Origin: Pelagibacteraceae bacterium AG-349-L17
Lineage (GTDB): Bacteria; Pseudomonadota; Alphaproteobacteria; Pelagibacterales; Pelagibacteraceae
Assembly (NCBI GenBank): GCA_003278805.1
Contig: QCDC01000001.1
Location: 1-64,000 of the forward strand
Direction: 5' to 3'
Length of the DNA stretch: 64,000 nucleotides
This document shows positions 8,598-17,253 of the stretch, one piece after another. Each line of letters opens with the position of its first letter. Within the stretch, counting starts at the first letter, position 1. Below the pieces are notes generated by a model. The model saw only the letters and a list, made by a program, of their open reading frames with translations. It made no database searches and was not told the origin of the DNA. Both the position numbers and the translations under genes were made by a program.

Positions 8598-11267
8598 CTA
8601 AATCATATTTCTTAGAACAAATTGGAGAATACCTCCATTTTTGTAATATTCTAATTCATTTTTTGTATCAATTCTGCATAAAGTTTTAATTTTTTTTATT
8701 TCACCAGAGACATATTTAATTTCAACAGTTACTTCATCTGAAGGATTAATACCTTTTTCTATATTTAGAATACTAATTAACTCAGAACCAATTAATTTAA
8801 GATTCTTTCTATTTACATCATCGATGAATTGTAATGGTAATATTCCCATACCAATTAAATTAGATCGGTGAATTCTTTCAAAACTCTCAGCGATTACTGC
8901 TTTTATTCCTAGTAATTTAGTTCCTTTAGCTGCCCAATCTCTAGATGATCCAGTTCCATACTCCTTTCCACCAATTACAACTAAATCTGTTCCTCTTTTT
9001 TTGTATTCAACTACTGCATCATAGACAGGAAGAACTTTTTCTTCCGGATATAACTTTGTAAAACCACCTTCTGTACCAGGAGCCATTTCATTTCTAATTC
9101 TTATATTTGCAAAAGTTCCTCGCATCATAACTTCATGGTTACCTCTTCTCGAACCATAGGAGTTATAATCTTTAGGTAAAATTTGATGTTCCATGAAATA
9201 TTCGCCTGTTGGACTATCTTTTTGAATACTGCCAGCTGGCGATATATGATCTGTGGTTACCATGTCACCTAAAATTAATAATGGTCTTGCATCCTTAATT
9301 TCTTTAAATCCCTCTGGTTTATCTGGTAACGAGTCAAAAAATGGAGGTTTTTTTACATAAGTTGATCCCTCATCCCAATTATAGATGCTACTTTTGTCGG
9401 TTTTAATTTTTTGCCATTGAATTGGGCCCTCAGAAACATTTGAGTATCTTTTTATAAACATTTCTGCATTAAGTGACTCTTTTAGAGTATCTTCTATCTC
9501 TTTATTAGAAGGCCAAATATCTTTTAAAAATACATCCTTTCCCTCTTTATCTTTTCCTAATGGATCTTTGTATAAATCAACTTCCATATGTCCTGCTATT
9601 GCATATGCAACAACTAAAGGAGGTGATGCTAGGTAGTTAGCTTTTATATGTGGAGAAATTCTTCCCTCAAAATTTCTATTTCCAGATAAAACTGAAACAG
9701 CATAAATATTCTCTTTTTGAATTGCTTCTACTATATTTTCTGGAAGTGGTCCTGAGTTACCAATACAAGTTGTACAGCCATATCCAACTAAATTAAAACC
9801 AAGCTGATCTAAATAAGTGTTTAATCCAGCTTTTGCCAAATAATCTGTAACTACTTGAGATCCAGGCGCTAAAGAAGTTTTTACCCAAGGTTTAACCTGT
9901 AAATCTTTTTCAATTGCTTTTTTAGCTAAAAGTCCAGCCCCAATTAGAACATTTGGATTAGAAGTATTCGTGCATGAAGTTATTGCTGCAATTAATATTG
10001 AGCCGTCTTTAATTTCATAATCAGTATTTGATACTTTCGAAATTGACTTCTCGTTTTTATTTGTGCCTTCCTGCAATACTTTTTGAAAAGAACGAGGTGC
10101 ATCTGTTAAAAGAACTTTGTCTTGAGGTCTTTTGGGTCCTGAAATAGTTGGTACAACTGTGGACATATCTAAAGATATAATGTCAGTAAATTCTATTTTG
10201 TTACTTGCCCATAAACCTTGTTCCTTCGCATAATTCTCTACAATATCAACAGTTTGTTGATCTCTTCCAGAAAATTTTAAATACTTTAGTGTTTCCTCGT
10301 CGATAGGAAAAAAACCACAAGTAGCACCGTATTCTGGCGCCATGTTTGCAATTGTAGCTCTATCCGCAAGTGTTAAATTTTTTAAACCCTCTCCATAAAA
10401 CTCAACGAACTTACCAACCACTCCTTTATCTCTTAACATTTTAACAACAGTTAAGACTAAATCCGTTGCAGTGGTACCTTCTGGCATTTTGTTTTTCATT
10501 TCAAAACCAATAACTTCTGGTATTAACATGGAAATTGGTTGGCCCAACATTCCTGCTTCAGCTTCAATTCCTCCAACACCCCATCCTAAAACAGATAAAC
10601 CATTTACCATTGTTGTATGACTGTCTGTTCCAACTAAAGTATCTGGAAAAAGATATTTCTCTCCTTTAAATTCTTCTGACCAAACAACTTTTGACAAATA
10701 TTCTAGATTTACTTGGTGACAAATGCCTGTTCCTGGTGGAACTATTCTAAAATTATCAAATGCCTGCTGCCCCCATTTTAAAAAAGAATATCTCTCGCCA
10801 TTTCTTTCAAATTCTATATCAACATTTTTTTCAAAAGAATCTGCTTTTGCAGACTGGTCAACTTGTACCGAGTGATCAATTACAAGATCAACTGCGGATA
10901 ATGGATTAATTGTATTTGGGTCTTTATTTTTTTCTTTAACTGCTTCTCTCATTGCAGCCAAGTCTGCGACTGCTGGTATTCCTGTGTAATCTTGTAGTAA
11001 AACTCTTGCTGGTCTATAAGCAATTTCTATTTTAGATTTTTTTATTTTTAACCAATCTTTAATAGCATCTATTTGTTTTTTATTTACTGAAACGTCGTCT
11101 TCATATCTTAAAAGATTTTCTAAAAGCACTTTAAGAGATTTTGGTAATTTAGAAATTCCCTTTAACCCATTTTTTTCAGCTTCTGCAAGAGAGTAATATT
11201 TATAATTTTTATTACCAACTTTAAGTTCAGATAAAGATTTATAAGAATTTATTGATCCTGGTTTCAT
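8598..11267 (-). CDS. acnA: Aconitate hydratase
   Basis: An 889-residue aconitase of the AcnA/IRP1 type (citrate to isocitrate, TCA and glyoxylate cycles). The three iron-sulfur cluster cysteines sit in AAITSCTNTSNPNVLIGAG and GYGCTTCIGNSGPLP. The substrate-binding block is GTDSHTTMVNGLSVLGWGVGG, and the C-terminal swivel domain has GGKEYGTGSSRDWAAKGT. The length equals the family norm of about 890. It lies in the middle of a minus-strand run with a 2-base gap to yfgM and 6 bases after the LysE gene. Citrate-side partner icd is also in this window, far away at 57950. Confidence 0.97.
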   Translation of the reverse strand: MKPGSINSYKSLSELKVGNKNYKYYSLAEAEKNGLKGISKLPKSLKVLLENLLRYEDDVSVNKKQIDAIKDWLKIKKSKIEIAYRPARVLLQDYTGIPAVADLAAMREAVKEKNKDPNTINPLSAVDLVIDHSVQVDQSAKADSFEKNVDIEFERNGERYSFLKWGQQAFDNFRIVPPGTGICHQVNLEYLSKVVWSEEFKGEKYLFPDTLVGTDSHTTMVNGLSVLGWGVGGIEAEAGMLGQPISMLIPEVIGFEMKNKMPEGTTATDLVLTVVKMLRDKGVVGKFVEFYGEGLKNLTLADRATIANMAPEYGATCGFFPIDEETLKYLKFSGRDQQTVDIVENYAKEQGLWASNKIEFTDIISLDMSTVVPTISGPKRPQDKVLLTDAPRSFQKVLQEGTNKNEKSISKVSNTDYEIKDGSILIAAITSCTNTSNPNVLIGAGLLAKKAIEKDLQVKPWVKTSLAPGSQVVTDYLAKAGLNTYLDQLGFNLVGYGCTTCIGNSGPLPENIVEAIQKENIYAVSVLSGNRNFEGRISPHIKANYLASPPLVVAYAIAGHMEVDLYKDPLGKDKEGKDVFLKDIWPSNKEIEDTLKESLNAEMFIKRYSNVSEGPIQWQKIKTDKSSIYNWDEGSTYVKKPPFFDSLPDKPEGFKEIKDARPLLILGDMVTTDHISPAGSIQKDSPTGEYFMEHQILPKDYNSYGSRRGNHEVMMRGTFANIRIRNEMAPGTEGGFTKLYPEEKVLPVYDAVVEYKKRGTDLVVIGGKEYGTGSSRDWAAKGTKLLGIKAVIAESFERIHRSNLIGMGILPLQFIDDVNRKNLKLIGSELISILNIEKGINPSDEVTVEIKYVSGEIKKIKTLCRIDTKNELEYYKNGGILQFVLRNMI

Positions 11268-11273
11268 AATTTT

Positions 11274-11864
11274 TTAGTAATAAAAAGTTGCTATACAACT
11301 TATTAGGAGCGTTGACATAACATAATTAAACCATTTAATAAATTTGTCATTTGTCGCGAATTTCCTCATAAATTTACCAAGCAATGTCCAAAAAATAATA
11401 CTTATTATTGCAAAAATAAAGGCAACACTTAACATCCAAATAGAATAATTAATAAAGTTTGAGCCTGATTCAGTATAGTTAGAGACGGCTATAATAGCAA
11501 CGATTACCCCTTTGGGATTCAAAAATTGATAAAGAAATGTTTCAACAAAATTAACTGGTTTTAAATTATCATTTTCATTTGACGTTTTCGAAAATGAGAT
11601 TTTATATGCAAGATAAATTAAAAAAATGGTTCCAGTTCCTATTAGTATTTTTTGAATTACAGGATATATATTAAAAATATTAATTAAACCAAAATTAACA
11701 ATAGCTAACATAGTGGTAAAGCCGAAAATAACACCTAGCATTAAAGGGATTGATTTTTTAACTCCATGATTAAAACCTGAATGAGAGGCAACTACATTGT
11801 TAGGTCCAGGAGAACAACTGGTTACAAACATATATAAAGAAAGAGATAGAATTTCAGGATGCAT
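11274..11864 (-). CDS. LysE/RhtB family exporter
   Basis: A 196-residue inner-membrane protein with about six hydrophobic helices. The N-terminal TSCSPGPNNVVASHSGFNHG matches the LysE/RhtB signature (PGPN), and FLNPKGVIVAIIAV is the second conserved block. The family exports amino acids or small metabolites. The substrate is not evident. It lies between csaA and acnA with gaps of 2 and 6 bases, with no biosynthetic partner to suggest a cargo. Confidence 0.88.
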   Translation of the reverse strand: MHPEILSLSLYMFVTSCSPGPNNVVASHSGFNHGVKKSIPLMLGVIFGFTTMLAIVNFGLINIFNIYPVIQKILIGTGTIFLIYLAYKISFSKTSNENDNLKPVNFVETFLYQFLNPKGVIVAIIAVSNYTESGSNFINYSIWMLSVAFIFAIISIIFWTLLGKFMRKFATNDKFIKWFNYVMSTLLISCIATFYY

Positions 11865-11866
11865 TA

Positions 11867-12211
11867 TTAAGCGATAGGTAATCCATTTTCTGCTTTTTGA
11901 GAGGGATGAACAAGTGTAACCTTGCCATCGGCATCAATTGCTCCTAATACCAATACTTGAGAAACTATTCCAGCAATATTTTTTTCAGGAAAATTACAAA
12001 CAGCAATAACTTGTTTTCCTTTTAAATTCTCCTCATTATAATAATGAGTAATTTGAGCTGAAGATTTTTTAATGCCAATTTCGCTTCCAAAATCAACTTC
12101 AATAACTAATGAAGGTTTCCTGGCTTTCTCATTTTTTTTTACAGAAATTACAGTACCAACTCTAATATCTACTTTATCAAAATCATTATAGGTAATTTGC
12201 TCTTTGATCAT
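11867..12211 (-). CDS. csaA: CsaA-type tRNA-binding domain protein
   Basis: A 114-residue OB-fold protein matching the stand-alone tRNA-binding domain family (CsaA). It starts at the conserved DKVDIRVGTVISVKKNEKARKPSLVIEVDFG, and includes KKSSAQITHYYNEENLKGKQVIAVCNFPEK and ends PSQKAENGLPIA. CsaA has been described as a chaperone-like protein with tRNA-binding ability. It is the first gene of the minus-strand run to 4734; the run's promoter should be in the 24 bases shared with the divergent argE or inside its start region. Confidence 0.9.
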   Translation of the reverse strand: MIKEQITYNDFDKVDIRVGTVISVKKNEKARKPSLVIEVDFGSEIGIKKSSAQITHYYNEENLKGKQVIAVCNFPEKNIAGIVSQVLVLGAIDADGKVTLVHPSQKAENGLPIA

Positions 12212-12235
12212 AATATAATATAGTGTTTTAAATTT

Positions 12236-13414
12236 ATGAGTATAGATATCAATTTATATGAAAAATCAATCAAGATTTTAACTGACTTAATCGCATTTAA
12301 AACTATCTCAGGTCAAGATAACAGTAATTTAATTGATTATTGTGAAAAAATTTTAAAGAACATCGGTATAGATACTTTCAAAGTTTATGATGATGATAAA
12401 AAAAGAATTAATCTTTTTGGAACTTTAAAAGCAAAAAATCAAAGCACAAAAAAACCCATCATATTATCTGGACACACTGATGTGGTTCCAGTGTCTAAAG
12501 GTTGGAGCAGTGATCCATTCGTTGCAACTATTAAAAATGATAAATTATATGGAAGAGGCTCGTGTGATATGAAAGGTTTTATTGCATGTACACTTGCTTA
12601 TGCACCTATATTTAAAGAAAGTAATTTAGATAGAGACTTACATTTCTGTTACACATTTGATGAAGAGACTGCATGTATTGGGGCTCCTTTATTAATAGAG
12701 GAATTGAAAAAAAGAGATATCAAAAATGGAATTTGTATAATTGGTGAGCCAACTAAAATGAAAATTATTGATGCCCACAAAGGTATGAATGAATACACAG
12801 TTCACTTTGGAGGACTTGCAGGACATAGTTCTAAACCACATTTAGGAGTGAATGCAGCTGAATATGCTACTAGATATGTTGGAAAACTTTTAGAAATTAG
12901 AGAAGAATTAAAAAAAAGAGTTCAAAAAGATAGTATTTTTGATCCTCCACATTCAACTTTATCAATTGGTGGAATTAAAGGTGGTATTGCTCATAATGTC
13001 ATTGCTGATAAATGTAGTGTTGAATGGGAAACAAGACCAGTTGTTAAAGAAGATGGAGAATTTGTTACGAAAGAAATTGATAAATATGCAAATGAAGTAC
13101 TTCTACCAGAAATGAAAAAAGTATTTCCAGATTCTTATATTAAAAAAGAGGTGATAGGTGAAGTTGTTGGTTTTAACAGATTAGATGAGTCTGAAGCATG
13201 TGAATTTGTATCAAATATAACTGGTGATAATTCTAGAGAAGTAGTTTCTTTTGGAACAGAAGCCGGTTTATTTCAAGAACTAGGAATTAGTACAGTTGTT
13301 TGTGGACCTGGATCCATAGAACAAGCTCACAAAATTGATGAGTTCATAGAATTAAACGAAATGAAAAAATGCCTTAAATTTTTAGAAGGTGTAAAAGATA
13401 AATCGGTAAATTAA
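12236..13414 (+). CDS. argE: Acetylornithine deacetylase
   Basis: A 392-residue M20-family zinc amidohydrolase that removes acetate from N-acetylornithine in arginine synthesis. The motifs are complete: LSGHTDVVPV (His ligand), GRGSCDMKGFIA (bridging Asp), TFDEET (catalytic Glu and ligand) and GEPT; the dimerisation domain carries GGLAGHSSKPHLGVNAAEYA. The length suits ArgE (about 385). Another M20 acyl-amino-acid hydrolase is possible, but the motif context is ArgE-like. It is divergent from csaA (24 bases apart) and its last bases overlap the converging aldehyde dehydrogenase by 4. Confidence 0.87.
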   Translation: MSIDINLYEKSIKILTDLIAFKTISGQDNSNLIDYCEKILKNIGIDTFKVYDDDKKRINLFGTLKAKNQSTKKPIILSGHTDVVPVSKGWSSDPFVATIKNDKLYGRGSCDMKGFIACTLAYAPIFKESNLDRDLHFCYTFDEETACIGAPLLIEELKKRDIKNGICIIGEPTKMKIIDAHKGMNEYTVHFGGLAGHSSKPHLGVNAAEYATRYVGKLLEIREELKKRVQKDSIFDPPHSTLSIGGIKGGIAHNVIADKCSVEWETRPVVKEDGEFVTKEIDKYANEVLLPEMKKVFPDSYIKKEVIGEVVGFNRLDESEACEFVSNITGDNSREVVSFGTEAGLFQELGISTVVCGPGSIEQAHKIDEFIELNEMKKCLKFLEGVKDKSVN

Positions 13415-14844
13415 CTCCAACCACCCACAGCTTTTACTTCTAGAAATTCTTCTAAGCCGTGCTCACCTGCTTCTCGACCTATTCCAGAATGTTTAAAACC
13501 ACCGAAAGGTGCATCAACTGCAATACCAGCTCCATTAACATCAACCATTCCAGATCTTAATTTTCTTGCAACTCTTTGTACTTTTTGTGAGTCTTGGGTT
13601 TGAATATAGTTTGTTAGTCCATAAGCAGTATCATTTGCAATTTTAATTGCATCTTCTTCTGTTTCAAAAGGAATAACAGATAAAACAGGTCCAAAAATTT
13701 CTGTTCTTGCAACTTCCATATCATTATTTACATCAGCAAAAACAGTTGGTTTAACAAAGTAACCTTTGTCTAATCCATCAGGTTTACCTGTTCCTCCAGC
13801 AACTAATTTTGCACCTTCATCTATTCCTTTTTGGATTAAAGTTTGTATTTTATTGTATTGTGTTTCTGAAATAACTGGACCTATATGCTCTCCTTTTTTT
13901 TTAGGATCACCAACTTCAAAGTTTTCAGTATATTTTTTTAATCTGTCAATAGCCTCTTCATACATTGATTTTTCAACTAACATTCTTGTTGGCGCATTAC
14001 AAGATTGTCCAGAATTTCTAAAACATCTTAAAGCACCTCTTTCAATAGCTTCTGGATCAGCATCTTTAAAAATTATATTTGCCCCTTTACCACCTAGTTC
14101 TAAGCTTACTCTTTTAAAATCTTTAGCAGCATTTTGTGAAATCAAAGCTCCTGCTCTTGTTGATCCAGTAAAAGAAATCATATTAATATCTGGATGACTT
14201 GTAAGAGCATCACCTGTTGTTGCACCATCACCATTAACTAAATTGAACACACCTTTTGGAAATTTTACATCATCAATAATTTCAGCAAGTATCATAGATG
14301 AGAGTGGTGCTAATTCTGATGGCTTTAAAACCATTGTGCAACCTGCAGCTATTGCTGGCATTACTTTTAAACAAACTTGGTTCATCGGCCAATTCCATGG
14401 TGTTATTAATGCACAAACACCCTTTGGTTCATAAATTAATCTTTGGTTAGGAGCATGATCTCCTAAAGGTTTTTCAAATTCAAAATTTTTTAAATATCTG
14501 ATAAATGATTTGATATGACTTGCTCCTGTTCCTGCTTGTAATTTGGTAGCAAAATCTTTTGGAGCACCCATTTCAAGAGTTATAGCTTCTGCAATATCTG
14601 CCCATCTTTTCTTATAATTTTCATAAAGTTTTTCTAATAATGCAATTCTTTCCTCCTTAGAAGAAAAGGCCCAAGACACATAGGCATCTTTAGCTGCATT
14701 AACGGCATTATCAACATCAGCTTTGTTACCCAAAGTAATTACTGCACAATTTTCCTCTGTAGCAGGATCAATTACTTTAATTTCCTCTGAGCTATTTGGC
14801 TTAACCCACGCTCCATTAATGTAAAAATTTTTTTTGTCTAACAT
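13411..14844 (-). CDS. NAD(P)-dependent aldehyde dehydrogenase
   Basis: A 477-residue ALDH-superfamily enzyme. The Rossmann domain has ITPWNWPMNQVCLKVMPAIAAG and SFTGSTRAG, the catalytic Glu lies in LELGGKGAN, and the catalytic Cys in SGQSCNAPTRML; the C-terminus is APFGGFKHSGIGREAGEHGLEEF. It follows the agmatinase gene by 20 bases on the same strand. That pairing fits a guanidino or amino aldehyde: for example 4-guanidinobutyraldehyde or 4-aminobutyraldehyde oxidation beside a ureohydrolase. Substrate is inferred from context only. It resembles the ALDH at 27868 closely (same MLDK-FYING start, GQSC-APTRML block), so the two look like paralogues. Confidence 0.88.
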   Translation of the reverse strand: MLDKKNFYINGAWVKPNSSEEIKVIDPATEENCAVITLGNKADVDNAVNAAKDAYVSWAFSSKEERIALLEKLYENYKKRWADIAEAITLEMGAPKDFATKLQAGTGASHIKSFIRYLKNFEFEKPLGDHAPNQRLIYEPKGVCALITPWNWPMNQVCLKVMPAIAAGCTMVLKPSELAPLSSMILAEIIDDVKFPKGVFNLVNGDGATTGDALTSHPDINMISFTGSTRAGALISQNAAKDFKRVSLELGGKGANIIFKDADPEAIERGALRCFRNSGQSCNAPTRMLVEKSMYEEAIDRLKKYTENFEVGDPKKKGEHIGPVISETQYNKIQTLIQKGIDEGAKLVAGGTGKPDGLDKGYFVKPTVFADVNNDMEVARTEIFGPVLSVIPFETEEDAIKIANDTAYGLTNYIQTQDSQKVQRVARKLRSGMVDVNGAGIAVDAPFGGFKHSGIGREAGEHGLEEFLEVKAVGGWS

Positions 14845-14864
14845 GTTATGACGTTATCCTTTCT

Positions 14865-15824
14865 TTATGTTTTTGCAAATAAATTAGTTAATTCATAAAC
14901 AATAGTTGCTGCTGCTAAAGAAGTTACTTCCGCATGATCATATGCTGGAGAAACCTCAACGACGTCTGCTGAAACTAAATTTAATCCAGACAAACCTCTT
15001 AAAACATTTACCATTTCTCTAGTTGTCATTCCTGCAATTTCTGGTGTACCAGTACCTGGAGCAAATGCAGGATCTAAAACATCAATATCAATTGATAAGT
15101 ATAGAGGATTATCTCCCACTCTTTTTCTAATCCTCTCTGCTATTTTATCGGTTCCTTCTGTTTGAAACTCATCACAATGAATTATTTTAAATCCAAAACT
15201 TTCATCATTTTTAATATCATCTCTACTGTAAAGTGGGCCTCGAATTCCAACATGCATAGAAGCATCATCTAAAAATAATCCTTCTTCTCTAGCTCTTCTG
15301 AATGGAGTTCCATGAGTATAAGGTGCACCAAAATATGTGTCCCAAGTATCTAAGTGGGCATCAAAATGAACTAAAGATACAGGGCCCTTATTTTTTTTAT
15401 TGATTGCTCTTAACAATGGTACAGCAATAGTATGGTCTCCACCTAAACTTATAATTCCTCCAACCTTATTTAATAAATCTGTTGCGCCTACTTCTATTTG
15501 TTTAATTGCTTCATCAATACTAAATGGGTTGCAAGCGATATCACCAGCATCAGCAACTTGTTGGATTTTAAAAGGCTCAACATCATAGTTAGGATGATAA
15601 TTAGTTCTCAAATGTCTAGAGGCTTGTCTTATGCTTTGTGGACCAAATCTTGCTCCGGGTCGATAACTTGTACCAGCATCAAACGGTATTCCAACTATCG
15701 CAATATCACAACTTTCTACATCTCTTAGTTCAGGAAGTCTAGCAAAAGTGCTTGGGCCAGCGAATCTTGGAACTTTAGTTCCGCTAACTGGTTGAATTGG
15801 ATTTTTATTTCTTTCTTTTTTCAT
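14865..15824 (-). CDS. speB: Agmatinase / guanidinobutyrase family ureohydrolase
   Basis: A 319-residue binuclear manganese ureohydrolase. Metal ligands are in GGDHTIAVP, HFDAHLDTWD and SIDIDVLDPAFAPGTGTPEIAG. The loop GTGTPE is typical of agmatinases and guanidinobutyrases rather than arginases. It would release urea from agmatine or 4-guanidinobutyrate. It leads a two-gene unit with the aldehyde dehydrogenase downstream, consistent with arginine or polyamine catabolism. It is divergent from the gene at 15878, with 53 bases between. The two antisense frames at 15400-15728 are shadows. Confidence 0.87.
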   Translation of the reverse strand: MKKERNKNPIQPVSGTKVPRFAGPSTFARLPELRDVESCDIAIVGIPFDAGTSYRPGARFGPQSIRQASRHLRTNYHPNYDVEPFKIQQVADAGDIACNPFSIDEAIKQIEVGATDLLNKVGGIISLGGDHTIAVPLLRAINKKNKGPVSLVHFDAHLDTWDTYFGAPYTHGTPFRRAREEGLFLDDASMHVGIRGPLYSRDDIKNDESFGFKIIHCDEFQTEGTDKIAERIRKRVGDNPLYLSIDIDVLDPAFAPGTGTPEIAGMTTREMVNVLRGLSGLNLVSADVVEVSPAYDHAEVTSLAAATIVYELTNLFAKT

Positions 15825-15877
15825 TTTTTAATAATCTAAGATAATATTATCTCATCTAATTCGTCTATAATAATTTA

Positions 15878-16606
15878 ATGAAAATTTTATTTTTGTTTAT
15901 CCTTATATTTCATATTTTGCATGTAAATGCTGATGAAATTTATAATCTGATAAAGATTCCAAATTTAGAAATTTATAAATTAAATAACGATAATAATATT
16001 CGTTATTTAAGCGCTAAAGGTAATTTTAAAATTGGTGTAAATAAGAACATTACTTGTGACAAAGTTGATGTAAACAAATTAAATACAAAATTTCCTTTAA
16101 TTGAAAAAAATCTTAATCGATATAATTCAAATTTTCTTAACAATATTAAATTAAAATATATTGTTTTTTGTGAAAATTTATTCATCTCTGAAATTAATAC
16201 GGGAGGAATAGCTGATAATAAAAACAGAACCTTAATTTTAGATATTAATTTTAATAAGAAGTATTTTGAAAGAATGATACACCATGAAATTTTTCATATG
16301 ATACAAAACAGTCATACTGAATATTTTGATGAGGAAAAATTTTCTGCTTTAAATATATCATCATTTAATTATGCTGAATGTTCAACTTGTTCTGATAGAT
16401 TAAATTTAGATCTATATAAAAAAACTGATGGTTTTTTAACAGAATATTCTAAATCTATCCCTTCTGAAGACATGGCAGAAATTTTTTCATTTTTAATGAC
16501 TGATAAAGAAACAATTGAAGATAAAATTAATAGTGACAAAATTCTAAATTATAAAGTGAATTTTATAAAATCAAACTTAGCTAAAATAGATAAAAATATT
16601 TTATGA
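15878..16606 (+). CDS. Putative secreted zinc metallopeptidase-like protein
   Basis: A 242-residue protein with a Sec signal peptide (MKILFLFILIFHILHVNA, cleavage near residue 18). A zincin motif HEIFH is at 136-140 and a downstream acidic segment SEDMAEIFSFL (196-206, Glu201) is a candidate third ligand, so it looks like a gluzincin. Four Cys residues (60, 98, 169, 172) could form disulfides. I do not recognise the family beyond this. It overlaps the cyclophilin gene by 4 bases (ATGA), so both envelope proteins are made together. Catalytic activity is inferred; the substrate is unknown. Confidence 0.62.
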   Translation: MKILFLFILIFHILHVNADEIYNLIKIPNLEIYKLNNDNNIRYLSAKGNFKIGVNKNITCDKVDVNKLNTKFPLIEKNLNRYNSNFLNNIKLKYIVFCENLFISEINTGGIADNKNRTLILDINFNKKYFERMIHHEIFHMIQNSHTEYFDEEKFSALNISSFNYAECSTCSDRLNLDLYKKTDGFLTEYSKSIPSEDMAEIFSFLMTDKETIEDKINSDKILNYKVNFIKSNLAKIDKNIL

Positions 16607-17253
16607 TCAAAAGTATTAAAGCTTCAAAATCAGAAAAAATATTATTTATATTTTTAATTTGTCTTTCAATTTTTGCTTTTACATCTTTTTTTTTATTAAA
16701 AAATAAATGTCTATTTGTAGAAAAAAATAATTTAAATAAACTTAATTTTAATGATCCAAATAATATTGCAGTGATGAATGTTGAGTGTGGAAATGTAATA
16801 ATTGAACTTTATCCAGATATTTCTCCTAAAGCGGTAGAAAGATTTAAAATTTTAATTGAACAAAAAATGTATGATGATTCTGCTTTTTATAAAGTTTCAG
16901 AAAATACTTTTGTACAAGCTGGAGATATTGAGTATGGAAATATAAATAATTTAGATTATTCTAAAATTGGTAGCGGAAAATCTGGATTAGGATTGTTAAA
17001 ATCGGAACTGAGCAACGATTTTAAATTTACAGAAGGTAGTGTTGGTTTTGCTAGAGCAACAGAATTTGATACAGAAGATAGTGAATTTTTTATTACATTA
17101 AAAGAAATTCCAATTTATCAAGGAGAGTATACTCCAATTGGTAAAGTAGTTTACGGTTTAGATATTTTAACTAAAATTAAAACAGGTAATAAAGCAATTT
17201 ATGTTTTAAGACCTGATTATATTAAATCTTTTAGAATGTTTAATTCTAATTAA
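16603..17253 (+). CDS. Membrane-anchored cyclophilin-type peptidyl-prolyl isomerase
   Basis: A 216-residue protein with an N-terminal membrane anchor at about residues 13-33 (ILFIFLICLSIFAFTSFFLL) and a cyclophilin domain from about 55: VECGNVIIELYPDISPKAVERFKILIEQKMYDD, then FVQAGDIEYG, SVGFARATEFDTEDSEFFITL and YTPIGKVVYGLDIL. It would catalyse proline isomerisation on the periplasmic side. The usual catalytic Arg of the FHR motif is replaced (FYKV), so activity may be weak. It is coupled to the HExxH gene upstream and converges on the FadN-like gene with an 8-base overlap. Confidence 0.85.
   Translation: MIKSIKASKSEKILFIFLICLSIFAFTSFFLLKNKCLFVEKNNLNKLNFNDPNNIAVMNVECGNVIIELYPDISPKAVERFKILIEQKMYDDSAFYKVSENTFVQAGDIEYGNINNLDYSKIGSGKSGLGLLKSELSNDFKFTEGSVGFARATEFDTEDSEFFITLKEIPIYQGEYTPIGKVVYGLDILTKIKTGNKAIYVLRPDYIKSFRMFNSN

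Noticed and set aside
13766-14197. 143-codon plus-strand open frame
   Set aside because: It lies fully antisense to the aldehyde dehydrogenase, whose motifs are unmistakable, and its Pro/Ser-rich translation is typical of a shadow frame.
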